A stretch of 64,000 bases of DNA from Chelatococcus caeni (GTDB taxonomy: Bacteria > Pseudomonadota > Alphaproteobacteria > Rhizobiales > Beijerinckiaceae), in contig NZ_JACIEN010000003.1 of the NCBI RefSeq assembly GCF_014196925.1, forward strand, positions 372,001 through 436,000. The letters run 5' to 3'. The notes below the pieces were generated by a model. The model did no database searches and was not told the DNA's origin. It worked only from the letters and a program-made list of their open reading frames with translations. A program made the translations under genes and the position numbers. Shown one piece after another: positions 1 to 12,214 of the stretch; positions within the stretch are counted from its first letter, which is position 1; each line of letters opens with the position of its first letter.

Positions 1-18
1 CAGAAACCGGACAATCAT
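1..18 (-). CDS. ftsL: Cell division protein FtsL, first six codons only
   Basis: Only the first codons are inside the window (Met-Ile-Val-Arg-Phe-Leu on the minus strand). The ATG overlaps the rsmH stop codon in an ATGA junction, the usual arrangement of translationally coupled division genes. In alphaproteobacteria the gene after rsmH is normally the small bitopic division protein FtsL, which fits the hydrophobic beginning. Identity is inferred from gene order, because almost no coding sequence is visible. Confidence 0.45.
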
Positions 19-1058
19 CGCCCGCCCCTCCGTTTCGGCGCCGGCAGGCTCGCGAGCAGCGCGAGCGCCTCGTCCTCGCCCTGCGGCGGCGCCTCCGTCC
101 GCTCGCCGGCGCGCAGCTTGGCCGACCGGGCGCGCGGGTTCGCCGCCACCTCCGCCGCCCCGGGCGCGACGGCGCCGCGCGCAACGAGCGTGAAGGACGG
201 CTCCGGCCCGGCGAGCCCCGGCACGTGCCGCGAGCCGCCGCCGGCGCGGCCGCTGCGCCGCGCCAGGAACTGCTTGACGATGCGGTCTTCCAGCGAATGG
301 AAGGTGACGACGACGAGCCGGCCGCCCGGCTTCAGGATGCGCTCGGCCGCGACGAGCGCCCGCACCAGTTCGCCGAGCTCGTCGTTGACGGCGATCCTGA
401 GCGCCTGGAACGTCCGCGTCGCCGGGTGCGGGCCATGGGGATCCGCCCTGACGACGCCGGCGACGAGTTCCGCGAGCCGACGCGTCGTCTCGATGGGGGC
501 GCTTTTGCGCGCCGCGACGATGGCGCGCGCCACGGCGCGGGAGCGCCGCTCCTCGCCGTAGTGATAGATGATGTCGGCGAGCACCTGCTCGTCCGCCGTG
601 TTGACGAGGTCCGCCGCGCTCTCGCCGCTCTGCTCCATGCGCATGTCGAGAGGGCCGTCGAAGCGGAAGGAGAAGCCCCGCCCGGCCTCGTCGAGCTGCA
701 TGGAGGAGACGCCGATGTCGAGGACGACGCCGTCGGCCGGCGCAAAGCCCGCGTCCTCCGCCAGCACGTCGAGATCGCCGAAGCGGCCATGGGCGAGCAC
801 CAGCCGCCCGCCGCTCGCCGCCACGAGATCGGCCCCGCCGGCAATGGCGTCGGGATCACGGTCGATGCCGAGCACGCGAAGATCGGGCGCCGCCGCAAGG
901 ATGGCGCGCGTATAGCCGCCCGCCCCGAAGGTGCCGTCGACATAGGCGCCGCCGCCGCGCGGCGAAAGATGCGCCAGCACCTCCCCCAGGAGCACGGGAA
1001 CGTGACGGGCCGGTCCGCCAGCGGCGTCGGCCGAGCCGTCGCCGCGGCCCGTCATCAT
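15..1058 (-). CDS. rsmH: 16S rRNA (cytosine1402-N4)-methyltransferase RsmH
   Basis: RsmH (MraW) methylates N4 of C1402 in the decoding centre of 16S rRNA using S-adenosylmethionine. The 347-residue product has the SAM-binding loop [10 protein letters not shown] at residues 41-50, the conserved [16 protein letters not shown] stretch near 115-130, [10 protein letters not shown] in the inserted substrate domain and [11 protein letters not shown] near the C-terminus. Length is normal for the family. I start at the first of two adjacent Met codons because it overlaps the mraZ stop as ATGA. The open frame runs on upstream through mraZ but that part is out of frame with MraZ and unrelated to RsmH. 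Cotranscribed with mraZ upstream and ftsL downstream. Confidence 0.97.
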   Translation of the reverse strand: MMTGRGDGSADAAGGPARHVPVLLGEVLAHLSPRGGGAYVDGTFGAGGYTRAILAAAPDLRVLGIDRDPDAIAGGADLVAASGGRLVLAHGRFGDLDVLAEDAGFAPADGVVLDIGVSSMQLDEAGRGFSFRFDGPLDMRMEQSGESAADLVNTADEQVLADIIYHYGEERRSRAVARAIVAARKSAPIETTRRLAELVAGVVRADPHGPHPATRTFQALRIAVNDELGELVRALVAAERILKPGGRLVVVTFHSLEDRIVKQFLARRSGRAGGGSRHVPGLAGPEPSFTLVARGAVAPGAAEVAANPRARSAKLRAGERTEAPPQGEDEALALLASLPAPKRRGGR

Positions 1059-1561
1059 TCCCGTGCTCCGGGAGGCATGCCGCCCGGCCTCGATGCGAGA
1101 GGCGTGGCCAACCCCCTCGCCGCGCCGAGCGACTTCTTGAGATCCCGGACCTTGGCGCGCGCCTCCTCGAGATGCGCACGGAAGCGCTCCGGCTCCCAAA
1201 GCTGAAACTTGTGCCCATGGCCCACGAAGGTGACCGTATCGGCCAGACCCGCATGCTCCCTGAGCGTGTCGGTGAGGATCACGCGCCCCTCCGGATCGAC
1301 CTTGAGCACCTCGCTGGTGCCCAAGAGTGCGGTCGAGAGATGATCGCGCTCCTCCGAATAGGGCGAAAGCGTCGACAGAAGCCCGTCGATCTCCGCCAGC
1401 AATGCGTTGCCGCCCGCATCGAGCGCCGGCGCATCGAGCGCCGGATGAACGTAGAGCCCCTCGAAACCGTCCCGCGCCAGCACGGCCCGGAACGACGCGG
1501 GGATCGACACACGCCCCTTCGCGTCCACCCGGTTCGTGAAGTTGGACACGAAGCGGTCCAT
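1055..1561 (-). CDS. mraZ: Transcriptional regulator MraZ
   Basis: MraZ is an AbrB-like DNA-binding protein that opens the division and cell-wall cluster and represses its own promoter in Escherichia coli. The 168-residue product has the two expected SpoVT/AbrB-type half domains, visible as [15 protein letters not shown] near residue 11 and [19 protein letters not shown] near residue 87. The chosen ATG is preceded by the G-rich sequence GGGCAGGGGG. The longer open frame upstream adds 77 residues unlike MraZ and was discarded. The stop overlaps the rsmH start by 4 bp. A periodic repeat resembling the MraZ operator lies about 150 bp upstream. Confidence 0.96.
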   Translation of the reverse strand: MDRFVSNFTNRVDAKGRVSIPASFRAVLARDGFEGLYVHPALDAPALDAGGNALLAEIDGLLSTLSPYSEERDHLSTALLGTSEVLKVDPEGRVILTDTLREHAGLADTVTFVGHGHKFQLWEPERFRAHLEEARAKVRDLKKSLGAARGLATPLASRPGGMPPGARE

Positions 1562-1712
1562 GGCCCCCTGCCCTTGCGGCACCGTTCGCTTCCACCGGAG
1601 CCGCGGCCGCACCGCCGCACCCCACCCCGCCGCCACCGTTGAATCCGGCCGGCCGCGAGCCCCGCACCGCCTTGGCGCCGGCCCCGCGAAGCTCGAAACA
1701 GACGTCCAGCGA

Positions 1713-1747
1713 CGGGATGATTTGGGATAGCATGGGAAATCATGGTC
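1713..1747. promoter_or_regulatory. Candidate MraZ operator, four boxes with 10-bp period
   Basis: On the plus strand the boxes CGGGA, TGGGA, TGGGA and TGGTC begin at 1713, 1723, 1733 and 1743, each separated by exactly five bases. The known Escherichia coli MraZ site is a set of direct TGGGN repeats with 5-nt spacers, so two perfect and two degenerate boxes fit well. They lie upstream of mraZ, consistent with autoregulation. The boxes read TGGGA on the strand opposite to mraZ. Whether that orientation is usual for the family I cannot verify. Confidence 0.6.
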
Positions 1748-1923
1748 GTCAACGGAATCGGACACCCCGGCGGCAAGCGTCGAAGCAGCCACGATGACAG
1801 CGCGACATGGTTAACGAAGGGTTTCGGGAGCCCGGAAAGCACCGCCTGACACCGCGAATTTTCGCAATTGAGGCAACGGCTTCCGCCAGACAGGCGACAG
1901 GCGGCGGCAAAGCCGACATGCAA

Positions 1924-1950
1924 ATGCCCGCGACAAGCGCGGGCATGACG
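1924..1950 (+). repeat. Dispersed hairpin repeat, single arm
   Basis: The sequence ATGCCCGCG-ACAAG-CGCGGGCATGACG folds into a hairpin with a GCCCGCG stem. It is identical over 27 bases to the right arm of the larger paired repeat at 6374-6464. This indicates a dispersed REP-like family, here present as one arm in the mraZ upstream region. Confidence 0.7.
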
Positions 1951-2086
1951 AGGGGGAGCGGCGGCGCTCCAGCGCCCGTGCTCGTGCGTGCGGCCGGACG
2001 AGGCACGGCAATGCAAGCATGCGGCAGCAGATCGGACGCGGCCCATCCCGCCGTCCGATGCCGTTCATGAATCAGGAGAAAGAAAA

Positions 2087-2488
<402 letters not shown>

Positions 2489-2493
2489 CCCGG

Positions 2494-2521
2494 CATATGG
2501 GATTGCGCCCGCCGGGGTCAA
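2494..2521 (-). promoter_or_regulatory. Sigma70-type promoter of rnpB
   Basis: Reading the minus strand, a -35 box TTGACC (2516-2521) is followed after 16 nt by CATATG (2494-2499). The predicted start, about seven bases further on, coincides with the first bases of the P1 helix of rnpB. The position supports both the promoter and the RNA 5' end. Confidence 0.65.
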
Positions 2522-2579
2522 GCGTCACGCGCAAGACACCCGGCGGCGTGCATCAGGAGATCGAAGGAGCGGAGATCGA

Positions 2580-3290
2580 TCAGGATTCCTGCGAGCCGAG
2601 GCTCGCGACGATCGTGCGCACCTTGGAGCAATAGGCGCGGTTCGCGCCGTTCATGCGCTTGGCGTAGTGGCCGCTCTGGTAGCGCATCACGGTGGTGCAG
2701 GTGTCGCCGCCCGACATCTGGTAGGCCTGGGCGAGGTACTTCACGGCATAGCGCAGGTTGGTGTCCGGATCGTAGAGCCCGGCCGCCGAACCGCCGTAGC
2801 CGAGACCGCGGGCGGTCTGGTGCTTGATCTGCATGAGGCCGTAGGCGCCACCGTTGTAGGCACGCGGATTGTAGCGGCTCTCGACACGCACGACCGCGTC
2901 GACGAGGGCGAACGGCAGGCCATGCTCCTTGGCGTGCTTGGCGATGAGGTCGCGGTAACGCTCGCGGGTCGAATGGACATAGCCCAGCGCGCGGCCGTTC
3001 TTGACCACCTTGCCGCGCTCGGCTTTGACCGGCGCCTTGTCCCGCGCAGCCACCTTGTCCCGCGCAGCTTCGGTCCGGGCGACCGCCGCCTCGTGCGAGC
3101 GCGCACGCGCCTTCACGGTCTTGCGGGCAGCCTCGCGGGAGGGCTCCGACGCGGTCTGGTCGATCTTGGTGATGTCGGCGCGCGGCTGGAACAATACCTC
3201 GTACTGGTCGGACTGATCGGCCAGAGCCGGCGTGGCGGAAACGATGAGGATGGAAGAAATGCCGAAAGCGGCGGAACGCAAACTCTTCAA
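2580..3290 (-). CDS. Lytic transglycosylase, SLT domain, exported (paralog 1)
   Basis: This is a predicted peptidoglycan lytic transglycosylase that cleaves MurNAc-GlcNAc bonds in the periplasm. I start at TTG 3290 because it sits eight bases after AGGAG and gives a clean signal peptide (MKSLRSAAF through PALA, cleavage near residue 24). The longer open frame adds 22 unlikely residues. After a lysine/arginine/alanine-rich linker (about 45-100) comes the SLT domain with catalytic Glu137 in VVRVESRYNP, GLMQI at 151-155 and a C-terminal MRYQSGHYAKRMN segment. A paralog lies 124 bp upstream in the same direction. Confidence 0.9.
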   Translation of the reverse strand: MKSLRSAAFGISSILIVSATPALADQSDQYEVLFQPRADITKIDQTASEPSREAARKTVKARARSHEAAVARTEAARDKVAARDKAPVKAERGKVVKNGRALGYVHSTRERYRDLIAKHAKEHGLPFALVDAVVRVESRYNPRAYNGGAYGLMQIKHQTARGLGYGGSAAGLYDPDTNLRYAVKYLAQAYQMSGGDTCTTVMRYQSGHYAKRMNGANRAYCSKVRTIVASLGSQES

Positions 3291-3414
3291 AACGCGTACT
3301 CCTTGACCCTTACACACACAAAAGGACATCCCGTCCGGGGCTGGCGCCCCGGCCATGCTTCGCTCGGCACTGTTTCGGGATACGTCCGTTACCGGCTCGT
3401 CCTGCTGTTTCTCC

Positions 3415-4041
3415 TCAAGATCGAGCCGCCAACAGGGGCCTCACCTTGGCGCAATAGCGCCGCGCGGCAGCCGTCATCGACCGGGCGCGATGGCCGGCCT
3501 GATAACGGAGGATCGTGCCGCAGGTGTCCCCGCCCGCGAGGCGATAGGCCTCGGCGAGATAGCGAATTCCGAAGGTCAGATTGGTCTCGGGATCGAACAG
3601 ACCCTCGCGCGAGCCGCTGTAGCCATAGGCCCGCGCCGTGGCGAAGCTGATCTGCGTCAGCCCCAGGTTGCCGCCGTTGCGCGCCTGCGGATTGTAGTTG
3701 CTCTCGAGCCGGACGACCGCGTCGGCGAGATCGGCCGGGACGCCCCGCTCGGCCGCGTGGCGGGCGATGAGGATCCGCACGCGGGACCGGTTGTCCGGCG
3801 CCGGAACGGTCCGCCCGGCCGCGCGCTCGCCGAGGCCCGCGGGGCGTGGAACCGGCATCGCCGCCGCCGCAACGGTCTCGCCCGCGGCCGATACCTTATC
3901 CCCGTCTCCCGTCTGGGCGCAGGCCGAGGCCGACACCGCCAGAGCGACGCAACAGACCGCCAGTCGTCCTACCATGATCGCCCCCATCCCCGAGGCAACA
4001 GCCATTGAATAGACGGAGGACTTCACCCAAGAATGAGGCAC
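3415..4041 (-). CDS. Lytic transglycosylase, SLT domain, exported (paralog 2)
   Basis: This is a second SLT-family transglycosylase of up to 208 residues. The catalytic Glu113 lies in VVRLESNYNP, followed by GLTQI and the family ending ILRYQAGHRARSM. It aligns throughout the catalytic domain with the neighbouring gene at 2580-3290, so the pair looks like an old tandem duplication. The N-terminus contains a hydrophobic stretch ending ALAVSASAC, which could be cleaved by signal peptidase I or, less canonically, act as a lipobox. The start is uncertain: Met1, Met13, Met20 or Met23 are all possible, and the short form MVGRLAVCC gives the most typical signal peptide. Confidence 0.88.
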   Translation of the reverse strand: MPHSWVKSSVYSMAVASGMGAIMVGRLAVCCVALAVSASACAQTGDGDKVSAAGETVAAAAMPVPRPAGLGERAAGRTVPAPDNRSRVRILIARHAAERGVPADLADAVVRLESNYNPQARNGGNLGLTQISFATARAYGYSGSREGLFDPETNLTFGIRYLAEAYRLAGGDTCGTILRYQAGHRARSMTAAARRYCAKVRPLLAARS

Positions 4042-4107
4042 ATATCGGGCGGCGGCAGGGAATTTGAATGTTAAAGTAAAAGATATACACTTTTTCTGAA
4101 GGAAAAA

Positions 4108-4136
4108 TTGCCAAATACATGGATGTGATATACTAT
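4108..4136 (+). promoter_or_regulatory. Sigma70-type promoter in an AT-rich patch
   Basis: TTGCCA (4108-4113) and TACTAT (4131-4136) are separated by 17 nt inside an AT-rich patch (about 4060-4160) that contrasts sharply with the surrounding DNA. The predicted transcript would start near 4143 and reach the lipoprotein gene at 4303 after a leader of about 160 nt. The leader contains a possible CTTGT/ACAAG stem. Confidence 0.5.
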
Positions 4137-4302
4137 TATTTTCTATAACAAGAAATTATCAACAGGAAAGTCCGCGCACATGGAGCGACACAAAGAAACC
4201 GCCTTGTAGCGAGCAGAAATTGTCGTGGCAACAAGCCGCGCGTAGAATGGCAATCTCGGCCGCGCCGGATACCGGCCGGCCCAGTGGAACAGGAGCAATA
4301 CC

Positions 4303-4572
4303 ATGAAGCGTCATCTCAGGCAGGGCGCCGTACTTGGACTGGTTGCGCTCGGCCTTGCCGCCTGCAACACCCCGCAGGACCGGGCTGTCGGCGGCGCGCT
4401 GATCGGCGGTGCGGCCGGAGCCGCCATCGGCGGCGTAGCGACCGGTGACGTCGGCGGAGCGCTCGTCGGCGGCGCCATCGGTGCCGCCGGAGGTGCCGTG
4501 GTCGGCGCGGCCACTGCTCCGCGCTGCGACTACTATTACTATCGCGGCCGCCGCTATCGCGAGTGCTACTGA
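4303..4572 (+). CDS. Glycine-zipper lipoprotein
   Basis: This is a small predicted outer-membrane lipoprotein of 89 residues. The signal sequence MKRHLRQGAV... ends in the lipobox LAAC with Cys21 as the lipidated residue. Residues 29-70 form a glycine zipper of GG/GA repeats, as in 17-kDa-antigen-like and YMGG-type envelope proteins. The tail is rich in tyrosine and arginine (YYYYRGRRYRECY) with two further cysteines. AGGAG lies seven bases before the ATG. The exact function is unknown. Related small lipoproteins are linked to envelope stability and stress. Confidence 0.85.
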   Translation: MKRHLRQGAVLGLVALGLAACNTPQDRAVGGALIGGAAGAAIGGVATGDVGGALVGGAIGAAGGAVVGAATAPRCDYYYYRGRRYRECY

Positions 4573-4759
4573 AGATCTGCGCGCGGCCGGACCGGCCGCG
4601 CGCACGCTCCCGGCCGCCTTTCCCGCCTTGCCAAGAACCCCCTGCCCCGCTAGCTCTCTCCTGCCTTGTCTGTTGAGGCCGGCGTCGCGCCGCCCCGGCG
4701 CGGAACAAGCGCGCGGGCGCAGCATCGGGGCAGCGGTGGCAGGGAAGCGGTCTCGACCC

Positions 4760-5515
4760 ATGTGGGGCAAATTCGGCTGGGGCAAGCTCGGCGGCGCCGG
4801 CATCGGACTGGCCATCGGCGGCCCGCTCGGCGCTCTTCTCGGCGCACTTGCCGGCCATCTCCTCATCGATGACGCCAACGCCCTCTTCCGGCCGCCACCG
4901 CGGCAGGTCGTGTTCACGACCGGGCTCGTCGCGCTCGCCGCCAAGATGGCGAAGGCGGACGGCGTCGTCACGGGCTCCGAGATCCGCGCCTTCCATGCCA
5001 TCATCGAAGCGCCGGCCGAGGAATTCGCCCAGATCGCACGCCTGTTCAACGTCGCCAAGGCGACCACGGCCGGCTTCGAGGCCTATGCCCGCCAGCTGGC
5101 CGCCCTCCTCGCCGACGAGCCGGCGCTGCTCGAGGACGTGCTCGACGGCCTCTTCCTCATCGCCGCGGCCGACGGCGCCCTGCACGAGCACGAACTCGCC
5201 TATCTCGCGACCGTCGCCCGCATCTTCGGCCTGAGCGAAGCGGACTTCGCGCGCATCGAGGCCCGTCACGTACACCGCACGGACGATCCCTATGTCATCC
5301 TCGGCGCGGACCGCGGCATGAGCGACGCGGAGCTGCGCCGTCTCTACCGCCGGCGCATCGCCGAGAGCCATCCCGACCGGGAGATCGCCCGCGGCCTGCC
5401 GCCCGAGGCCGTGCGCATCGCCACCGACCGCACTGCCGCCCTCAATGCCGCCTGGGACGAGATCGTGCGCCAGCGACGGATGAACGAGAAAGAGCCCGCA
5501 AAGGTCACGTCATGA
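4760..5515 (+). CDS. DjlA-like TerB and J-domain co-chaperone
   Basis: This 251-residue protein begins with a glycine-rich membrane segment (GGAGIGLAIGGPLGALLGALAGHL is the hydrophobic core, residues about 11-35), followed by a TerB-like helical domain (about 50-170) and a C-terminal J domain. The J domain keeps the HPD tripeptide (SHPDR) needed to stimulate DnaK ATPase. This is the domain order of DjlA, an inner-membrane co-chaperone. The frame is open far upstream, but MWGKFGWGKLGG is the first start matching the family. The stop overlaps the start of the amidase gene as ATGA, so the two are translationally coupled. Confidence 0.88.
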   Translation: MWGKFGWGKLGGAGIGLAIGGPLGALLGALAGHLLIDDANALFRPPPRQVVFTTGLVALAAKMAKADGVVTGSEIRAFHAIIEAPAEEFAQIARLFNVAKATTAGFEAYARQLAALLADEPALLEDVLDGLFLIAAADGALHEHELAYLATVARIFGLSEADFARIEARHVHRTDDPYVILGADRGMSDAELRRLYRRRIAESHPDREIARGLPPEAVRIATDRTAALNAAWDEIVRQRRMNEKEPAKVTS

Positions 5516-6300
5516 GCGAGCAGCCCAAACCCGACAGCCCCGTCGCCGCCAAGGTCTTCCCCTCCCCGAACCACGGCGAGCGCTTGGGCGCGGACGGCAT
5601 GCCGCGCCGTCCCGACATGCTGGTGCTGCACTACACCGGCATGCCGGACGCGGGCGAGGCGCTGCAGCGCCTGTGCAACCCCGCGGCCGAGGTCTCCGCG
5701 CATTATTTCGTCTTCGAGAACGGCCACGTGCTGCAGCTCGTGCCGGAGGGGCGCCGCGCCTGGCATGCGGGCAAGGCCTCATGGGCCGGCGAGCGCGACA
5801 TCAACTCGGCCTCGATCGGCATCGAGATCGCCAACCCGGGCCATGACGGTGGCCTTCCGCCCTATCCCGCGGCGCAGATCGCCGCCGTCATCGCGCTCAG
5901 CCGTGACATCGTCTCCCGTTGGTCGATCCCGGCCGACCGCGTCCTCGGCCATTCCGACGTCGCGCCTGAGCGCAAGCTGGATCCTGGTGAACTTTTCCCC
6001 TGGGAGGAGCTCAACCGCGCCGGCATCGGCCATTTCGTGCGCCCGGCACCGGTGCGCGGCGGGCGCTTCCTCAGCCCCGGCGAGAGCGGCCAGCCGGTCG
6101 AGGCGCTGCAGGCGATGCTCGCCATGTACGGCTACGACATCGCGCTCACCGGCCGCTACGACGAGGCGACCACCGCCGTCGTCGCCGCCTTCCAGCGCCA
6201 TTTCCGCCCCGAGCGCATCGACGGCATCGCCGATGCATCGACCATCACCACCCTGCGCGACCTCATCGCCGGCCGGCCGGCGGCAACCGTGATCGTGTGA
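5512..6300 (+). CDS. N-acetylmuramoyl-L-alanine amidase, AmiD-like, with peptidoglycan-binding domain
   Basis: This zinc amidase cleaves the lactyl-peptide bond of muropeptides. The Amidase_2 domain spans about residues 20-165, with zinc ligand His40 in LVLHYTGM, the SIGIEIANPG core strand, and the second ligand and catalytic region in LGHSDVAPERKLDPG. A PG_binding_1 domain follows (about 190-255, SGQPVEALQAMLAMYGY). There is no obvious signal peptide, so it may be cytoplasmic and act in muropeptide recycling, or be exported otherwise. It follows the djlA-like gene with a 4-bp overlap. Confidence 0.92.
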   Translation: MSEQPKPDSPVAAKVFPSPNHGERLGADGMPRRPDMLVLHYTGMPDAGEALQRLCNPAAEVSAHYFVFENGHVLQLVPEGRRAWHAGKASWAGERDINSASIGIEIANPGHDGGLPPYPAAQIAAVIALSRDIVSRWSIPADRVLGHSDVAPERKLDPGELFPWEELNRAGIGHFVRPAPVRGGRFLSPGESGQPVEALQAMLAMYGYDIALTGRYDEATTAVVAAFQRHFRPERIDGIADASTITTLRDLIAGRPAATVIV

Positions 6301-6373
6301 GTGGGCATGCGAAATAGCTGCCGCTAGCACGAGACCCAAACGGCGTTGGTGCTTCCAGGCTGCCCCTTTCCGT

Positions 6374-6464
6374 CGTCATGGCCGGGCTCGTCCCGGCCAT
6401 CCACGCCTTTGAGGTTGCTCGACATGTCAAGGCGTGGATGCCCGCGACAAGCGCGGGCATGACG
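6374..6464. repeat. Paired-hairpin intergenic repeat (REP-like)
   Basis: Two 36-base arms (6374-6409 and 6429-6464) are inverted copies of one another at 31 of 36 positions, separated by 19 bases. Each arm also folds on itself: GGCCGGG-CTCGT-CCCGGCC on the left and GCCCGCG-ACAAG-CGCGGGC on the right. The element fills the gap between the convergent amidase and metH genes, where it could act as a bidirectional terminator or RNA-stabilising structure. One arm recurs at 1924-1950. Confidence 0.8.
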
Positions 6465-6492
6465 GCGAGGAGCGATGCTTCTGGTCTGCTGA

Positions 6493-10236
<3,744 letters not shown>

Positions 10237-10258
10237 GTCAAAACGACCTTTGAATGGG

Positions 10259-11185
10259 TTACGCCACCGCCGCGGCGGCCACGGGCTCGGCCACCGCCGT
10301 TCCGGCCCTGAGGCCGAGCAGGTGGCAGATGGCATAGACGAGGTCGGCGCGGTTCATCGTGTAGAAGTGCAGGTCCGTCACGCCGCGGTCGACGAGGTCG
10401 ATGACCTGCTCGGCCGCGACCGCCGCCGCGATGAGGCGCCGCGTCTCCACGTCCTGGTCGAGGCCGTCGAAGCGGCCCGCGAGCCAGGCCGGGATGCTCG
10501 CCCCCGCCCGCGCGGCGAAATTGGCCGCCTGCTTGAAGTTCTGCACCGGCAGGATGCCCGGCACGATGGGAATGTCGATGCCGCGCGCCCGGACCTTGTC
10601 GAGGTAGCGGAAATAGACGTCGTTATCGAAGAAGAACTGGGTGATGGCGCGCGTCGCGCCTGCATCCACCTTGCGCTTCAGAAGCTCGATGTCGGCGTCG
10701 ATGGAGACGCTCTCCGGGTGCTTTTCCGGATAGGCCGAGACGGAGACCTCGAAATCGGCGACGGCGCGGATGCCGGCGACGAGCTCGGGCGAGCCGTCAT
10801 AGCCGCCGGGATGCGGCGTATAGGCGGCGCCGATGCCCTCGGCCGGGTCGCCGCGCAGGGCCACGATGTGGCGGACGCCCGCCGCCCAATAGGCGCGGAC
10901 GACCTCGTCCACCTCCGCGCGGGTCGCCGAGACGCAGGTGAGATGCGCGGCCGGCGCGAGCGGCGTCTCCTCGACGAGGCGCTTCACCGTGCTGTGCGTG
11001 CGCTCGCGCGTCGAGCCGCCGGCCCCGTAGGTGACGGAGACGAAATGGGGCCCGAGCGGCGCCAGCCGCTCGATGGAGGCCCACAGCGTCGCCTCCATCT
11101 CCGGCGTCTTCGGCGGGAAGAATTCGAAGGAGACGCGCACCGGGCACGCGCCGCGACGACTGGGGCGGAAGGGAGCGTGCGACAT
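10259..11185 (-). CDS. metF: 5,10-methylenetetrahydrofolate reductase
   Basis: MetF reduces 5,10-methylenetetrahydrofolate to the 5-methyl form used by MetH. The 308-residue TIM-barrel product has [10 protein letters not shown] near residue 18 with the catalytic-type glutamate, [25 protein letters not shown] and ITQFFFDND, all diagnostic. An alanine-rich tail follows the barrel. The ATG overlaps the upstream stop codon by one base (TGATG), which indicates translational coupling with the regulator gene. Together with metH it supplies the methyl branch of the methionine cycle. Confidence 0.97.
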   Translation of the reverse strand: MSHAPFRPSRRGACPVRVSFEFFPPKTPEMEATLWASIERLAPLGPHFVSVTYGAGGSTRERTHSTVKRLVEETPLAPAAHLTCVSATRAEVDEVVRAYWAAGVRHIVALRGDPAEGIGAAYTPHPGGYDGSPELVAGIRAVADFEVSVSAYPEKHPESVSIDADIELLKRKVDAGATRAITQFFFDNDVYFRYLDKVRARGIDIPIVPGILPVQNFKQAANFAARAGASIPAWLAGRFDGLDQDVETRRLIAAAVAAEQVIDLVDRGVTDLHFYTMNRADLVYAICHLLGLRAGTAVAEPVAAAAVA

Positions 11186-12198
11186 CAGGCGACCTCTTTC
11201 TCGGGTGCTTGCAAGGGCCAGTCCGTGACGACGCGCCTGTCGCGCGCCAACCACAGGCAGACGGTGAGCTTGTCGGCGTCGCTGCGCGGCGGCTTCAATT
11301 CGCGCGTCGCCATGAGATCGAGTCCCGCTTCGGCGAACCACTGGGCGATCTGCTCATGGGCGAAGCCGAGGCGGCGGTGGGCGTGCTCGGCGCGCAGGAA
11401 CTCGAGTTCGTGCGGCGCGAAATCGACCACGAGCAGGCGCCCGCCCGGCGCCAGCACCGCCGCCGCCTCGCGGATGGCCCGCGCGGGATCGTCGAGGTAG
11501 TGCAGCACCTGGTGCACGAGCACGAGGTCGAAGGCGTTGCGCTCGACCGGCAGGGCATAGATGTCACCCTGGCGCAGCTCGATGCCGGAGAGCCCGGCCC
11601 GCTCGATATTGGCCCGGGCCACCGACAGCATGGCATGATTGGCATCGACGGCGACCGCCCGGCGGGCGAGCGGCGCGACGAGCTGCAGCATGCGCCCGGT
11701 GCCGGTGCCGAGGTCGAGGAAAGCGTTGAGCGGCTTCTCGCCGATGGCCTCGCGCACCGCCTCCTCCACCGCCTCTTCCGAGACGTGCAGCGAGCGGATG
11801 CGGTCCCAGTCCGCGGCAAGACGCGCGAAGAAGGCCTGCGCGCTCTCGGCGCGCGCCTTGCGCACCGCGGCGAGCCGCGCCCGGTCGGCGGCGAGCTGCT
11901 GGTCGTCGTGATCGAGGCTTTCCAGAACCGCCCGGATCGCCGCCGCGGCCCCGTTGCGGTGATCGAGGCGAAAGAAGGCCCAGGCCCCCTCGCGATGGCG
12001 CTCGACGAGCCCCGCCTCGGTGAGCAGCTTCAGATGCCGCGAGATGCGCGGCTGCGACTGGCCGAGGATGTCGGTGAGATCGGAAACGTTGAGCTCGCCA
12101 TCCGCGAGCAGCGCCAGGATGCGCAGGCGCGTCTCCTCCGCCGCGGCCTTGAGCCCGGCGAGCAACGTCGTGAATGGCAGTGACAGCGGCTGGCGCAT
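11185..12198 (-). CDS. ArsR-family regulator fused to a SAM-dependent methyltransferase-like domain (SahR-like)
   Basis: This two-domain protein of 337 residues has an ArsR-type winged helix (about 15-90, with ILGQSQPRISRHLKLLTEAGLV as recognition region) and a class I methyltransferase fold (about 150-290, with LDLGTGTGRMLQL as the SAM motif). This architecture is that of SahR, an S-adenosylhomocysteine-responsive regulator of the methionine cycle in Proteobacteria. Its position as first gene of the metF-metH operon supports that role. A perfect 20-bp palindrome lies 17 bp upstream of its start and is the likely autoregulatory operator. The effector is inferred from the family. Confidence 0.88.
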   Translation of the reverse strand: MRQPLSLPFTTLLAGLKAAAEETRLRILALLADGELNVSDLTDILGQSQPRISRHLKLLTEAGLVERHREGAWAFFRLDHRNGAAAAIRAVLESLDHDDQQLAADRARLAAVRKARAESAQAFFARLAADWDRIRSLHVSEEAVEEAVREAIGEKPLNAFLDLGTGTGRMLQLVAPLARRAVAVDANHAMLSVARANIERAGLSGIELRQGDIYALPVERNAFDLVLVHQVLHYLDDPARAIREAAAVLAPGGRLLVVDFAPHELEFLRAEHAHRRLGFAHEQIAQWFAEAGLDLMATRELKPPRSDADKLTVCLWLARDRRVVTDWPLQAPEKEVA

Positions 12199-12214
12199 CG
12201 CTCTCGTCCGTCAG

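Larger units (their letters stand above)
1562..2086. other. Intergenic region between rnpB and mraZ
   Basis: No convincing gene is present in this 525-bp gap. It holds the leader and promoter area of mraZ, a 10-bp-periodic candidate MraZ operator, a CtrA-like TTAA-N7-TTTC box at 1811-1825, two GAATC (GANTC, CcrM-type) sites at 1641 and 1755, one arm of a dispersed hairpin repeat, and the T-rich sequence following the rnpB 3' end. Small open frames across it lack ribosome binding sites and recognisable products. Confidence 0.6.

Noticed and set aside
15-1733. A 572-codon frame that would fuse a novel N-terminal domain to RsmH.
   Set aside because: The N-terminal part lies in mraZ in another frame. 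MraZ and RsmH are separate genes with an ATGA overlap, and the extra residues match nothing.
12199-12214. SAM riboswitch in the leader of the methionine operon.
   Set aside because: The distance between the palindrome and the start codon is only 16 bp, so no structured leader is possible if the promoter overlaps the palindrome.
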